This document shows positions 10,801 through 17,699 of a DNA stretch of 64,000 nucleotides, piece by piece. The translations under genes and the position numbers were made by a program. The DNA lies in contig NZ_SIXF01000012.1 in NCBI RefSeq assembly GCF_004310665.1, positions 93,960 to 157,959 on the forward strand, read 5' to 3'. Each line of letters begins with the position of its first letter. Position 1 is the stretch's first letter. Source of the stretch: Pedobacter kyonggii (GTDB lineage Bacteria > Bacteroidota > Bacteroidia > Sphingobacteriales > Sphingobacteriaceae). The notes under the pieces are model-generated. The model had not been told where the DNA came from. It ran no database searches and saw only the letters and a program-made list of their open reading frames with translations.

Positions 10801-10838
10801 ACAAAAGAAAGCCATTTCCTTTTACAACGAATCTTCAT
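4884..10838 (-). CDS. Giant secreted PKD/Ig-repeat protein with gliding-motility-type (CHU_C) C-terminal domain
   Basis: This 1984-residue protein begins with a signal peptide (KWLSFVLFFGVFLFTSNVFA). The body is a long array of Ig/PKD-like modules. Residues about 440-1400 hold degenerate repeats rich in Thr, Asn and paired Cys, with recurring phrases such as AGPDEAIC, AGADQNLC, GLVPGQTYTFRWTIS and YQWQSS. From about 1445 to 1890 there are clearer PKD domains with YDFGDG, WDFGDG and WTFGDG cores. The last 85 residues (MSVFNKWGQLLWETT, EGWDGTYKGQEQPQGIYYWKV) form the CHU_C / gliding motility-associated C-terminal domain, a type IX secretion signal. It is predicted to be an adhesin-like surface protein. 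It is followed directly, with overlap, by a PorP/SprF partner. The ligand is unknown. Confidence 0.9.
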   Translation of the reverse strand: MKIRCKRKWLSFVLFFGVFLFTSNVFAQVTIGTVDPGPYTPGSTIAVPFKVPASCISQGNQFQLYLSDQNGSFGTETLIGSYTGFYSTYINGLLPTGLTPGTGYRVRVKTTTPATASNPSTPFEVKAGAAVEAKLTSTLLNAVNDETFGTCTSKANNSFFLTNASTANSTVTASITDEVNGGGPILINFPTAIQSFTAQQTHYTIYTKAVMPDGSVATRAYLLINNKAITAFANTGNTALCLPTANFTFNVDVSSSSGIQNNFPGDIYTITWGDQATTTHTLCEIIANGGKVTHLYDRSSCGSVSTSSAGTIYNAFDVSIRVSNAFCNTMGTPVSSSAKVVVKPTNSFAYNTPGCTNANITFVNTSVLGENPTTNTPGCTPNNITYNWYVDGVIIESDKPKSYNFVYSFPTHGEHTVTLTSKNLSTDCDADPANNKICIQYPPKPAFSLPSNPICAGTTLKASDLSVLDNICDAANSYFWSVSPAVGFTGGTSATSKEPEFNFTNPGTYTITLNITTPSCGVVTSQPQTVVVNESPATTLSPDITLCNLATYDFNNTTTGPTQTLITGTTKDLPDSYTWTVSPSGAGTYSFTNGTTANSKYPSIKFDSYDTYTIKVVHKNNCGTAEDTQILTFSTAPVISAGTDQSICFNDPSFTLSGTISGATTTQTWVGGLGTFTPSRNDLNAIYEPTAAEKTAGTVTLRLRVTTALAAPCNQIDDDIILKTKPNISLTSAAAKTICTGNSVAYAPTSAVAGVIYTWTATGTATGYTANGSGPINDILTNTDLNADASVTYIITPHFDGCDGTPFNLAVNVKPNPIVTPTAANATICNATSSAIILTANLTGVNYTYTSVITGAITGNSNRAVASAGTQINDILTNSGTTAGTVTYTITPVSTNGCPGTPASITITVLPSATLPNAGPDEAICNASTYTLKGNTPVVGTGKWAIVTAPTAVTFADDTKDNTTIAGLQPGNTYTFRWTISDTNCSTSSDDVQIIVNPLSVGGTTTGDVNVCAGANGGNISLTGQVGNIIRWERSINNGVNWSTVTSTANPYAFSNLAISTQYRAIVQSGSCAEAMSTVTTITVNPGTVAANAGADQNLCSGNNITLNGNNPSPNSGVWALTSVQAGITITDPTLYNSAVTGLVPGQTYTFRWTISGFNGCPPSVDDVMVTYYSPVTNNIGPSSVPVCAGQSITITGDTPTGGTGTFAYQWQSSTDGNTWSNIPSAINKDLSLIVSASTYFRRLVNSTICTSISNSLQITVLQGLTNNTIAADQNICIGAPAAALTGTTPSGGNGTYVYQWQSSLNGTAWSDVLGANSVNFTPPTPTVSIYYRRSVASGPCSNNLSNQIKITVNPHAQAEITYNKNVGCAPFILDANNIAATLYPDRNSIYTWFANNVQIGVGPTFPGYTIMNGNESVTIKLITTSSTGCNPDEKSEAFSTLPVVTPSFTASITEGCGPLSVTFTNTTTPLTGATFRWNFDNGIFSTLPQPAAQTFQPDPTGKDKIYNVILETTTPCGPLIIKTVTIIVHAKPVAIFSPDKTTGCSDLLVNFINTGPESAGTTYTYDFGDGISSDPIPDRRTINHTFKTLVVKDFIVNMTAKNSCGETNAIPVVIRVSPNNIIPALVVNGNEKKGCAPWTVNFLNNTSGASRFVYTITNEDSGEAPILIPTTSTGVFPYTFMKPGRYTIKLDAENDCSKNFAAETVTVLAQPTASFSADKTIGCTNLTVKFKNTSVGAVGYAWDFGDGSPISNEFEPQHTYTGSDVNYSVTLTAINGQGCSNPIKITDFIRVVAPPVATFTVTPGNEVSIPNYSFAFKDISTDAVSWEWTFGDGSRSALQNPNHTYANEGTYNVTLKVLNKEGCSSTAFQSVRIIGVPGYLNIPNSFMPASAKNEIKIFKAKGRGIKEWQMSVFNKWGQLLWETTKLDDSAPLEGWDGTYKGQEQPQGIYYWKVDIKFINGSDWKGMTYDSSPPKKTGVIYLIR

Positions 10839-11065
10839 AAATCTCTAACACTAGGGAATGATTTTATTGCGTTCTGGAAGCTTCCGTTAGTTAAACTTGC
10901 TTTAATCCAATCTCAGAGATGAGTATTAGACCTAAGACGCGTCAATAAATATTCGTTTGCAAAGAACGTGATTTTAGTACTACGCTTATAAAACTTTACA
11001 CCAACATCAACTAAATGAATGGGTTATAGAATGGATAAAGCTTCGTTTTCGCTGCAATAAGGCAT

Positions 11066-11098
11066 AAAAAAACCCTCAAGGCCTTATACCTTGAGGGT
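11066..11098 (-). terminator. Rho-independent terminator of groES-groL
   Basis: A perfect 10-bp stem (ACCCTCAAGG / CCTTGAGGGT) with a 7-base loop is followed on the minus strand by a run of six T. It lies about 40 bases past the groL stop. Confidence 0.9.
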
Positions 11099-11135
11099 GT
11101 ATTTTTACACGAAATCGTTTCGTTGCAGAATGGTA

Positions 11136-12770
11136 TTACATCATACCACCCATGCCACCGCCGCCCATTGGAGGCATTGGAGCACCACCTTCTTCAGGTT
11201 CGTCTGCTAAAACAACTTCAGTAGTTAATAACATTGCTGCAATAGACGCTGCATTTTCTAACGCTACACGGCTTACTTTAGTTGGATCGATAACACCAGC
11301 GCCAATTAAGTTTTCGTAAACATCAGTACGTGCATTGTAACCGAAATCAGCTTTGCCTTCTTTAACTTTTTGAACTACAATAGAACCTTCAATACCTGCG
11401 TTTTCGCAAATCTGACGCAATGGTTCTTCGATAGCACGACGGATAATCTGGATACCAGTGTTTTCATCTTCGTTAGCGCCTTTTAGGTTAGCTAAAGCTT
11501 CAACCGCACGGATAAAAGCAACACCACCACCAGCAACAATACCTTCTTCTACAGCCGCGCGGGTTGCATGTAAAGCATCATCAACACGGTCTTTTTTCTC
11601 TTTCATTTCAACTTCACTAGCTGCACCTACATAAAGAACGGCAACACCGCCAGCTAATTTAGCCAAACGCTCTTGTAATTTTTCTTTATCGTAATCAGAT
11701 GTAGTTGTTTCGATCTGAGATTTGATTTGGCTAACACGTGATTTAATATCATCCGAGTTACCAGCGCCGTTAATTACAGTTGTATTGTCTTTATCAACAA
11801 CAACTTTCTCAGCAGAACCTAAGTAAGTTAAATCAGCATTTTCTAATTTATAACCTCTTTCTTCTGATACCACAATACCACCGGTTAAAATCGCGATGTC
11901 TTCTAACATTGCTTTTCTTCTATCACCAAAACCTGGAGCTTTAACAGCAACAACTTTTAATGAACCACGGATTTTGTTAACGACCAATGTGGCTAAAGCT
12001 TCACCATCTAAATCTTCAGAAATGATAACCAATGGTTTGCCAGTTTGAACAGTTTTTTCTAAAACCGGTAACAATTCTTTCATGTTACTGATTTTTTTGT
12101 CGTAGATTAAAATGTAAGGATTTTCTAATTCAGCTTCCATTTTATCTGCATTGGTAACAAAGTATGGAGATAAATAACCCCTGTCAAATTGCATACCTTC
12201 AACTGTTTTAACTTCAGTTTCGGTACCTTTTGCTTCTTCAACAGTAATTACACCATCTTTACCAACTTTGCTCATTGCCTCAGCAATTAACGAACCGATA
12301 ACTTCGTCGTTGTTAGCCGAGATAGAGGCAACTTGTTTAATTTTATTGTTATCATCACCAACCGCTTGTGATTGAGATTTTAAGTTTTCTACAACAGCAG
12401 CAACGGCTTTGTCAATACCGCGTTTTAAATCCATTGGGTTTGCACCAGCAGCAACGTTTTTAATACCTGTAGTAATAATTGCCTGAGCTAATACAGTTGC
12501 AGTAGTAGTACCATCACCAGCAATATCAGCTGTTTTTGAAGCTACTTCTTTAACCATTTGAGCACCCATGTTCTCAACAGCATCTTTCAATTCGATTTCT
12601 TTTGCAACTGTAACACCATCTTTAGTGATTGCTGGTGAACCGAATTTTTTATCGATAATTACGTTACGGCCTTTTGGACCTAAAGTTACTTTTACTGCAT
12701 TTGCAAGAATATCAACACCTCTTTTCAGGGCATCACGAGCTTCTACGTTATATTTTACTTGTTTTGACAT
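11136..12770 (-). CDS. groL: Chaperonin GroEL
   Basis: This 544-residue protein is a complete group I chaperonin. Typical stretches are [20 protein letters not shown] (nucleotide-binding equatorial domain), [14 protein letters not shown] (with the catalytic Asp), [37 protein letters not shown] and the flexible GGMGGMM tail. It forms a double heptameric ring and, with GroES, folds proteins in an ATP-driven cycle in the cytosol. It lies downstream of groES in the same direction, with a 101-base gap holding a short tandem repeat, and ends in a strong terminator. Heat-shock control is expected, but no CIRCE operator is visible. Confidence 0.99.
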   Translation of the reverse strand: MSKQVKYNVEARDALKRGVDILANAVKVTLGPKGRNVIIDKKFGSPAITKDGVTVAKEIELKDAVENMGAQMVKEVASKTADIAGDGTTTATVLAQAIITTGIKNVAAGANPMDLKRGIDKAVAAVVENLKSQSQAVGDDNNKIKQVASISANNDEVIGSLIAEAMSKVGKDGVITVEEAKGTETEVKTVEGMQFDRGYLSPYFVTNADKMEAELENPYILIYDKKISNMKELLPVLEKTVQTGKPLVIISEDLDGEALATLVVNKIRGSLKVVAVKAPGFGDRRKAMLEDIAILTGGIVVSEERGYKLENADLTYLGSAEKVVVDKDNTTVINGAGNSDDIKSRVSQIKSQIETTTSDYDKEKLQERLAKLAGGVAVLYVGAASEVEMKEKKDRVDDALHATRAAVEEGIVAGGGVAFIRAVEALANLKGANEDENTGIQIIRRAIEEPLRQICENAGIEGSIVVQKVKEGKADFGYNARTDVYENLIGAGVIDPTKVSRVALENAASIAAMLLTTEVVLADEPEEGGAPMPPMGGGGMGGMM

Positions 12771-12831
12771 TTTTAAGAATATTTTAAAGTTTTAATGTTG
12801 GAAGGTTGAAACATTTCACTCTTCCGATTTA

Positions 12832-12863
12832 TATAACATTACAACGTTACAACGTTGCAACAT
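12832..12863. repeat. Short 8-bp tandem repeat between groES and groL
   Basis: Four degenerate 8-bp units lie end to end: TATAACAT, TACAACGT, TACAACGT, TGCAACAT. It lies in the groES-groL spacer, just past the groES stop. Its role is unknown; it may only be a slippage-derived repeat. Confidence 0.55.
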
Positions 12864-12871
12864 TTTAATTT

Positions 12872-13162
12872 TTACCCAACAACAGCGTAAATATCAGTTT
12901 CGCGCATAATTAAGTAATCTTTACCTTCATAAGGGAATTCGGTACCGCCGTATTTACCATAAATTACAACATCGCCAACTTTTACACTTGCTTTTTTACC
13001 TTCAGCATCCTCTTCAGAAACAGAAACTACAGTTCCTTTAGATGGTTTTTCTTTTGCAGTATCAGGGATATACAAACCTGATGCAGTTTTCTCTTCTGCC
13101 GCAGCCGGTTCAACTATTACTCTATTCGAACTGCCAGCAATTGGTTTAAGGTTTAACGCCAT
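12872..13162 (-). CDS. groES: Co-chaperonin GroES
   Basis: This is a 96-residue GroES from the ATG at 13162 (MALNLKPIAGSSNRVIVEP). A longer in-frame opening exists upstream, but family length and the MALNLKP start favour the shorter form. The mobile-loop region (EEKTASGLYIPDTAKEKPSKGTV) and the ends of the beta barrel (KVGDVVIYGKYGGTEF, YLIMRETDIYAVV) are all present. It caps the GroEL ring as a heptamer. It is first in the groES-groL operon. The region before the start is A-rich with no Shine-Dalgarno, usual in Bacteroidota. Confidence 0.98.
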   Translation of the reverse strand: MALNLKPIAGSSNRVIVEPAAAEEKTASGLYIPDTAKEKPSKGTVVSVSEEDAEGKKASVKVGDVVIYGKYGGTEFPYEGKDYLIMRETDIYAVVG

Positions 13163-13243
13163 AACTTTTATTATTTTTTTATTTTGATTTGAGTTTTTAA
13201 CTAAGCTTACAATTAACACTTTTTATGCCAAGAGGTTTAGAGG

Positions 13244-13265
13244 GACAAATTTTCACCAAACTGTC
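13244..13265. promoter_or_regulatory. Imperfect inverted repeat upstream of groES
   Basis: Half-sites GACAAATT and AAACTGTC face each other across a 6-base spacer; six of eight positions are symmetric. It lies about 80 bases upstream of the groES start and just upstream of a TTGGCATAAAA stretch (minus strand, about 13220-13231). It could be a heat-shock control site; this is inference. Confidence 0.3.
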
Positions 13266-13460
13266 AAACTTTTCACGCTAATTGAGAATGTAGGTGTCAG
13301 CATGGCAGTAAGTTTTAATTTTTTAGTCAAAACATAATGTTTGATTCTTCCCAAGAAATGAACATCTTTTTTGCAACATAGACCCTGATCCTGAAGTTTC
13401 GGTACAGTGTGACGGATCGGACTTAACCTGTATGCTATTAGAGTTGTCAACTCTTGCTAG

Positions 13461-14225
13461 CTAAATTGGAACTTTCTCCGTTAAATATTTCCAATATCTT
13501 TTGGGCACATGCTGCAGATGTAGTTTGGTATTTTTCCGCGCTACAATGTTGGCGCTTTTAAAATAATCTTTCCAAAGGGTTGCATACAATGCCTCACTCT
13601 CGTCCATTAAAACTGGCGCAAGATTTTGCTTACCTGCACCGTTGCTAAAGCTGATCGTAATTTCTTCAACGCTTGTTAAATTATAATGTAAGCCATATTT
13701 GCGCTTTAAATCGTAAATTACCCAAGGCTGATCGGCATAACGGTTTTTAAAATGATTGGATATTAAAGGCAGCACATTAAAATCAGGGTCTATATTGGCA
13801 TAAAATATCCCATCACCAGTTTTTTGAAAACGGATAAATGCTTCTATTCTGTGTTTTTCCCTTTCTACGCTTTTGGCATATTTGGCTAGTGCAATTACAT
13901 GCGGATTGCCATAATTACTTTCTGCACCCAATTGATTTTGAAAAATGTATACGGTAAACTGAAAGAGGTGGTTGTAAGCCTCGGGTATTTCTGATAAGAA
14001 GGAGCAATAGTATTTGCGTTGCCAATCCTTTTTGAATTTCTTTTGCAGCCCTGCCCAAACCCGATCCGCTTTTTCTGCATTGGTGCTAACTGTAAAACTT
14101 TCTACAAAAGCTTCAGGCTGAAAAATTGGAGTAGATTTTAGCACAACTTTTCCTGGCTTACGTTCAAACCATTCGAAAACAGCGGTTAATAAACCTTGAA
14201 AAGTGCCATCGAAAATGTAGATCAT
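13461..14225 (-). CDS. TIGR03915-type putative DNA repair protein (DUF4130)
   Basis: From the ATG at 14225 the protein has 254 residues and opens with MIYIFDGTFQGLLTAVFEWF, the usual N-terminus of the TIGR03915/DUF4130 family. An in-frame ATG at 14249 would lie inside the arm of a mobile repeat, so I reject it. Other family-like stretches are VWAGLQKKFKKDW, YIFQNQLGAESNYGNPHVIALA and DRADQPWVIYDLKRKYGLHY-like text near residue 190. Members of this family occur next to, or fused with, UdgX-type uracil-DNA-binding proteins, and next to a radical SAM protein such as the one just upstream here. A role in DNA repair or modification is inferred from this association; the biochemistry is not established to my knowledge. 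Confidence 0.8.
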   Translation of the reverse strand: MIYIFDGTFQGLLTAVFEWFERKPGKVVLKSTPIFQPEAFVESFTVSTNAEKADRVWAGLQKKFKKDWQRKYYCSFLSEIPEAYNHLFQFTVYIFQNQLGAESNYGNPHVIALAKYAKSVEREKHRIEAFIRFQKTGDGIFYANIDPDFNVLPLISNHFKNRYADQPWVIYDLKRKYGLHYNLTSVEEITISFSNGAGKQNLAPVLMDESEALYATLWKDYFKSANIVARKNTKLHLQHVPKRYWKYLTEKVPI

Positions 14226-14243
14226 CGGGTTGGTTAGTTTAAC

Positions 14244-14421
14244 TGTCATTCTGAACGCAGTGAAGAATCTTCCTATGAAAAACTGAGCCGAGAATCTGTA
14301 AGGTCAAAGCCAGCGTTCTGAACAATGGAAACAGCCCAAACACTACAGATTATTCATTTTTGCTCACTGTATTATGGTATTCATGTTTGCTTCGCAGGTC
14401 TTCACTGCGTTCAGAATGACA
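14244..14421. repeat. MITE-like element with 23-bp perfect terminal inverted repeats
   Basis: The left arm starts at 14244 (TGTCATTCTGAACGCAGTG...) and its first 23 bases recur inverted at 14399-14421. The interior is about 130 bp and codes for nothing recognisable. Related sequences lie at 36914-37031 and 63653-63682. It fills the spacer between the radical SAM gene and its DUF4130 partner. Confidence 0.8.
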
Positions 14422-14427
14422 ACGCGT

Positions 14428-15684
14428 TTAAAACAAAATCATCTGGTTGCTATCTGTTTTTAAATATTTACTCTGGCTTTCGGCCAAAATAAAAGCCTTA
14501 ATCTGTGTGCCCTGATAATCTTTCAGCTGATAAGGGCTATCCAGGCAAATAATAAAGTGTTTGGCCCGGTTATAAGCTATGCCGATTTTTTTCAACTGGT
14601 CAATCCTGAGTTTTCCGAACTTTCTGGCCTGTACAATTTTTTGGGCCGACATTACACCAATACCCGGTATCCGGAGAATCATTTTATAATCAGCCGTATT
14701 AATATCCACAGGAAAATGTTGCATATTTCTAATCGCCCAGCTTAATTTTGGATCGATATCAATATCAAGGTTTGGGTTGGCATCATTTAAAATTTCCTGC
14801 ACTTTAAAGCCATAAAACCGCATTAACCAATCGGTTTGATACAACCTGTTTTCTCTCAGCAATGGTGGCTGTGTACCAAGTATTGGCATCCTCGTGTCAT
14901 TGCTAATCGGCACATAGCCAGAATAATAAACCCTTTTCAGAGAGAAATTTTTGTAAAAGGTATTTGCGGTATACATAATATCTTTATCGCTTTCTGGTGT
15001 GGCACCAATAACCATCTGGGTGCTTTGTCCCGCAGGTACAAATGTTGGTACATGTTTGATCAGTTTTTTATCCGCAGTAAACTGGCTAATCTGCTGTTGC
15101 ACAAAAGCCAAAGGTTTAATTACTTCCCCGTGGTTTTTCTCAGGAGCCAAAAGCTTCAAGCCAGCTTCAGTTGGCATTTCTAAATTAATGCTCATCCGAT
15201 CAGCATATAAGCCAGCTTCTTTAATTAATTCGTCGCTGGCACCCGGAATGGTTTTTAAATGGATATAGCCGTTGTAGTTCTGTTCCAAACGGAGTTTTTT
15301 AACCACTAATAACAGCCGTTCCATGGTAAAATCGGCATTTTTGAAAATCCCTGAGCTTAAGAACAAGCCTTCAATATAGTTGCGCCGATAAAAATTCATG
15401 GTCAGTTCTACAACTTCATCTACGGTAAAGGCTGCACGTTTTACATCGTTGCTTTTTCGCGAAACGCAGAATAAACAATCGTAGATACAATGGTTAGTCA
15501 GGAGGATTTTTAAAAGCGAAACACATCGGCCATCTTCAGTGTAGGTATGGCAAATGCCAGATGTATGGCTATCGCCAAGGCCTTTATTGGTGTTTTTTCT
15601 CGTGCCGCCGCTTGATGAACAAGAAACATCATATTTAGCGGCGTCAGCAAGAATATTTAATTTTTCGCGGATTCGATCAAACAT
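14428..15684 (-). CDS. Radical SAM protein, putative DNA modification/repair (TIGR03916 type)
   Basis: This is a 418-residue protein. The radical SAM cluster motif is CIYDCLFC (CX3CX2C, about residues 67-74), which binds a [4Fe-4S] cluster and S-adenosylmethionine. Upstream, CSSSGGTRKN and SGICHTYTEDGRC add conserved cysteines typical of this subfamily. The C-terminus has a helix-hairpin-helix segment (MILRIPGIGVMSAQKIVQARKFG, about 330-352), which suggests DNA contact. The family regularly pairs with the TIGR03915 protein that follows here. Working together on damaged or modified DNA is inferred from that pairing. A repeat element now sits between the two genes, so co-transcription depends on reading through it. 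Confidence 0.88.
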   Translation of the reverse strand: MFDRIREKLNILADAAKYDVSCSSSGGTRKNTNKGLGDSHTSGICHTYTEDGRCVSLLKILLTNHCIYDCLFCVSRKSNDVKRAAFTVDEVVELTMNFYRRNYIEGLFLSSGIFKNADFTMERLLLVVKKLRLEQNYNGYIHLKTIPGASDELIKEAGLYADRMSINLEMPTEAGLKLLAPEKNHGEVIKPLAFVQQQISQFTADKKLIKHVPTFVPAGQSTQMVIGATPESDKDIMYTANTFYKNFSLKRVYYSGYVPISNDTRMPILGTQPPLLRENRLYQTDWLMRFYGFKVQEILNDANPNLDIDIDPKLSWAIRNMQHFPVDINTADYKMILRIPGIGVMSAQKIVQARKFGKLRIDQLKKIGIAYNRAKHFIICLDSPYQLKDYQGTQIKAFILAESQSKYLKTDSNQMILF

Positions 15685-15777
15685 AAGGATATATTTACTA
15701 ACAAAGATAGTTTAATAACTAAAAATATTAGCAAATAGATTTATCTAACCTATTCTATTTTGGAATAATAGTGCTGA

Positions 15778-16305
15778 TTAAAAACTGTTCGAAGGGTTAA
15801 GCTTTCTGCTTATTGGCAGTTGATGGGCAATATTATAACTTTCCTGATAGTATTGCAGTTCAGAAAAGAAGCAATCGACCTCTATTTCGTGGTTTTTCAG
15901 TGGACTAAAGTTTGCCACGAAACCCGGGTCTTTAAATGCAATTTGATAAAAGTAACCTCCATTGTGGTTATCGAACATTTCGGTTAAGCTGGTTACATTT
16001 TCCCATCCAGAAAAAAACTCGGTTCTCCGGTATAAGAAAGAAGTGCTTTTTAATTTAAAGCTTATGCCTTTTTCACTGATTAAAATTTTACTATGTACAA
16101 AAATCTGCGTTTTGGTAATCCATAATAAAAGAAGTGCCATTAAAATAATCGATAGCGAAACAAATATCAAAGTAGACGTTTCAGAAAGCGATGAAGGTAA
16201 ACTAAAAAGACAATACAACATTAAGGAAATGAAGAACACAGGAATGCCAACCATCGCGATTAACAAAACACTATTTTTATGGTATTTTAGTTTATAAGGA
16301 TGCAT
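15778..16305 (-). CDS. Hypothetical membrane protein with two N-terminal helices
   Basis: This 175-residue protein is not recognised. Two transmembrane helices are visible (LLIAMVGIPVFFISLMLYCLF, about 14-34, and LIFVSLSIILMALLLLWIT, about 46-64) with a short loop between. The rest is a soluble region of about 110 residues with beta-rich text (ILISEKGISFKLKSTSFLYR, FFSGWENVTSLTEMF, YYFQIAFKDPGF-like). This layout resembles small bacterial PH-like or DUF membrane proteins, but I cannot name a family. It has no clear operon partner; the radical SAM gene lies downstream after about 90 bases. Confidence 0.65.
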   Translation of the reverse strand: MHPYKLKYHKNSVLLIAMVGIPVFFISLMLYCLFSLPSSLSETSTLIFVSLSIILMALLLLWITKTQIFVHSKILISEKGISFKLKSTSFLYRRTEFFSGWENVTSLTEMFDNHNGGYFYQIAFKDPGFVANFSPLKNHEIEVDCFFSELQYYQESYNIAHQLPISRKLNPSNSF

Positions 16306-16388
16306 GAGGATTAATTTTTGTAAAGTTAAGCCCTAATGCATGGTTTCGGAATACTTACTATTAGGTATTTTTAATGGCTTATTGTTGA

Positions 16389-17033
16389 TTATTTACCATC
16401 CCATTCTTTATAAAATTGCTCCAGGTACAGGAGCATAAAATTGTGTCTTTCTATGGCTATTGCTTCCCCTGCTTCAGTATTCATCATGTTTTTCAACAAC
16501 AGCAGTTTTTCGTAAAAATGGTTAATAGTAGGAGCGGTGGTATTTTTATAACTTTCTTTAGTGAGGTGTTCTTCTGGTAAAATAGCCGGATCGTAAAGTA
16601 CCCTGTTTTTGAATCCACCATAGGTAAATGCTCTTGCAATACCAATGGCCCCGATTGCATCTAAGCGATCTGCATCCTGTACAATTTGCATTTCTTTTGA
16701 GGTAAAACCTGTGCCATCAAAACTATTTTTAAACGACATGTTCTGGATAATCAGTTTAACATGGGCAATAACCTTAGCATCAACAGCAATTGATGCTAAA
16801 AATGAAGCAGCCATGTTCGGCCCCAGTTCTTCATCACCATTATTAAATTTAGGATCAGCAATATCATGCAACAATGCGGCAAAGGCTACCACAAGTTCAT
16901 CGCCATTTTCTTGTTGATTAATGGTTTGAGCGGTTTTAAAAACACGTTCAATATGAAACCAATCGTGCCCCGCCTCGGCATTGGCTAGTGTTTTCTGAAC
17001 AAAATCAATAGTTTTTTGAATAATAGCCTGCAT
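16389..17033 (-). CDS. HD-domain phosphohydrolase
   Basis: This 214-residue protein carries the HD-domain metal-binding set: His in AGHDWFHIERVF (about residues 23-31), the HD pair in FAALLHDIAD (about 52-61), and the later Asp in IVQDADRLDAIGAIGIARAF. This arrangement matches YedJ/YpgQ-like metal-dependent phosphohydrolases of 200-220 residues, which hydrolyse nucleotides or other phosphates in the cytosol. The true substrate cannot be read from the sequence. It is flanked by unrelated small genes on the same strand. Confidence 0.88.
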   Translation of the reverse strand: MQAIIQKTIDFVQKTLANAEAGHDWFHIERVFKTAQTINQQENGDELVVAFAALLHDIADPKFNNGDEELGPNMAASFLASIAVDAKVIAHVKLIIQNMSFKNSFDGTGFTSKEMQIVQDADRLDAIGAIGIARAFTYGGFKNRVLYDPAILPEEHLTKESYKNTTAPTINHFYEKLLLLKNMMNTEAGEAIAIERHNFMLLYLEQFYKEWDGK

Positions 17034-17106
17034 AGTTCTAAATTTGTTCCAAAGGTATTGGAATTATTTGCAGGGTAAAAGAAATGATATCAACAGCGCC
17101 TCGGTA

Positions 17107-17388
17107 TTAACTCGCCGCTGCTGTCCTGTTCTCATCATCAGCAATAATTTTAATTAAATCATTGTGGTTAAGGGTTAATAAATGAGATACTTCAACCTCT
17201 AAAATTGCTGCAATTTGGAACAAACGATCGATAGTTAATTTACTATAACCGAGCTCAATTTTGCTATAAGCATTTTGAGATATTTTTAATTTCGCCGCCA
17301 GATAATCCTGAGTATAGTCTCTGTATTCTCTAATTTTTCTGATATTCCCGGCAACGTTCTTTGTCTTTAAAGCCAATACATCTTCCAT
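17107..17388 (-). CDS. XRE-type helix-turn-helix regulator
   Basis: This is a 93-residue protein. Residues about 15-70 are a Cro/CI-like helix-turn-helix: NIRKIREYRDYTQDYLAAKLKIS is the first helix and turn, NAYSKIELGYSKLTIDRLFQIAAIL the recognition part. The tail (EVEVSHLLTLNHNDLIKI) is short, so there is no separate sensing domain. It may control itself or an unlinked target; no antitoxin-toxin partner is visible next to it. The 311-base region upstream is gene-free. Confidence 0.85.
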   Translation of the reverse strand: MEDVLALKTKNVAGNIRKIREYRDYTQDYLAAKLKISQNAYSKIELGYSKLTIDRLFQIAAILEVEVSHLLTLNHNDLIKIIADDENRTAAAS

Positions 17389-17699
17389 AAAAAGGGGATA
17401 AATTTTTTAGTGTTTTTTCATTATGTACGAAGCTTTAACCGCAACAGTTTTTAAATTATAAATTTTAACACTATTGGGAATACGCGAAACGGATTAATGA
17501 ACTAATTATTACAACAAAAAAATAACCTAAATGTTTAAGTGTTCTGTTTTTGATTGATAATCAGATTTTTGTGGTGGTTGTTGTGCCTTAGATAGAAGGA
17601 GTGATAAGGTATATTTAGAATATTATTGCATTATGCAGCTCAAATCAACAAGAGAAAAGGTGGGAGGTAAGAAAACGTAGAAAAATTAAATATTAAGGG
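17389..17699. other. Gene-free intergenic region
   Basis: AT-rich, with no ORF, tRNA or strong hairpin that I can see. AACAC/GTGTT pentamers recur near 17411, 17467 and 17538 and could be operator half-sites for the adjacent XRE regulator, but the evidence is thin. Confidence 0.4.

Noticed and set aside
13219-13232. Sigma-54-like promoter (TTGGCATAAAA) before groES
   Set aside because: The -24 half fits, but the -12 half does not (GTGTT instead of TTGCT), so a sigma-54 promoter is not supported.
13253-13450. 65-codon minus-strand ORF upstream of groES
   Set aside because: The translation is low in sequence character, has no family likeness and overlaps the groES promoter region; taken as a chance ORF.
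14226-14249. Longer start for the DUF4130 gene at 14249
   Set aside because: Its ATG lies within the arm of a mobile repeat; the internal start at 14225 matches the family N-terminus.
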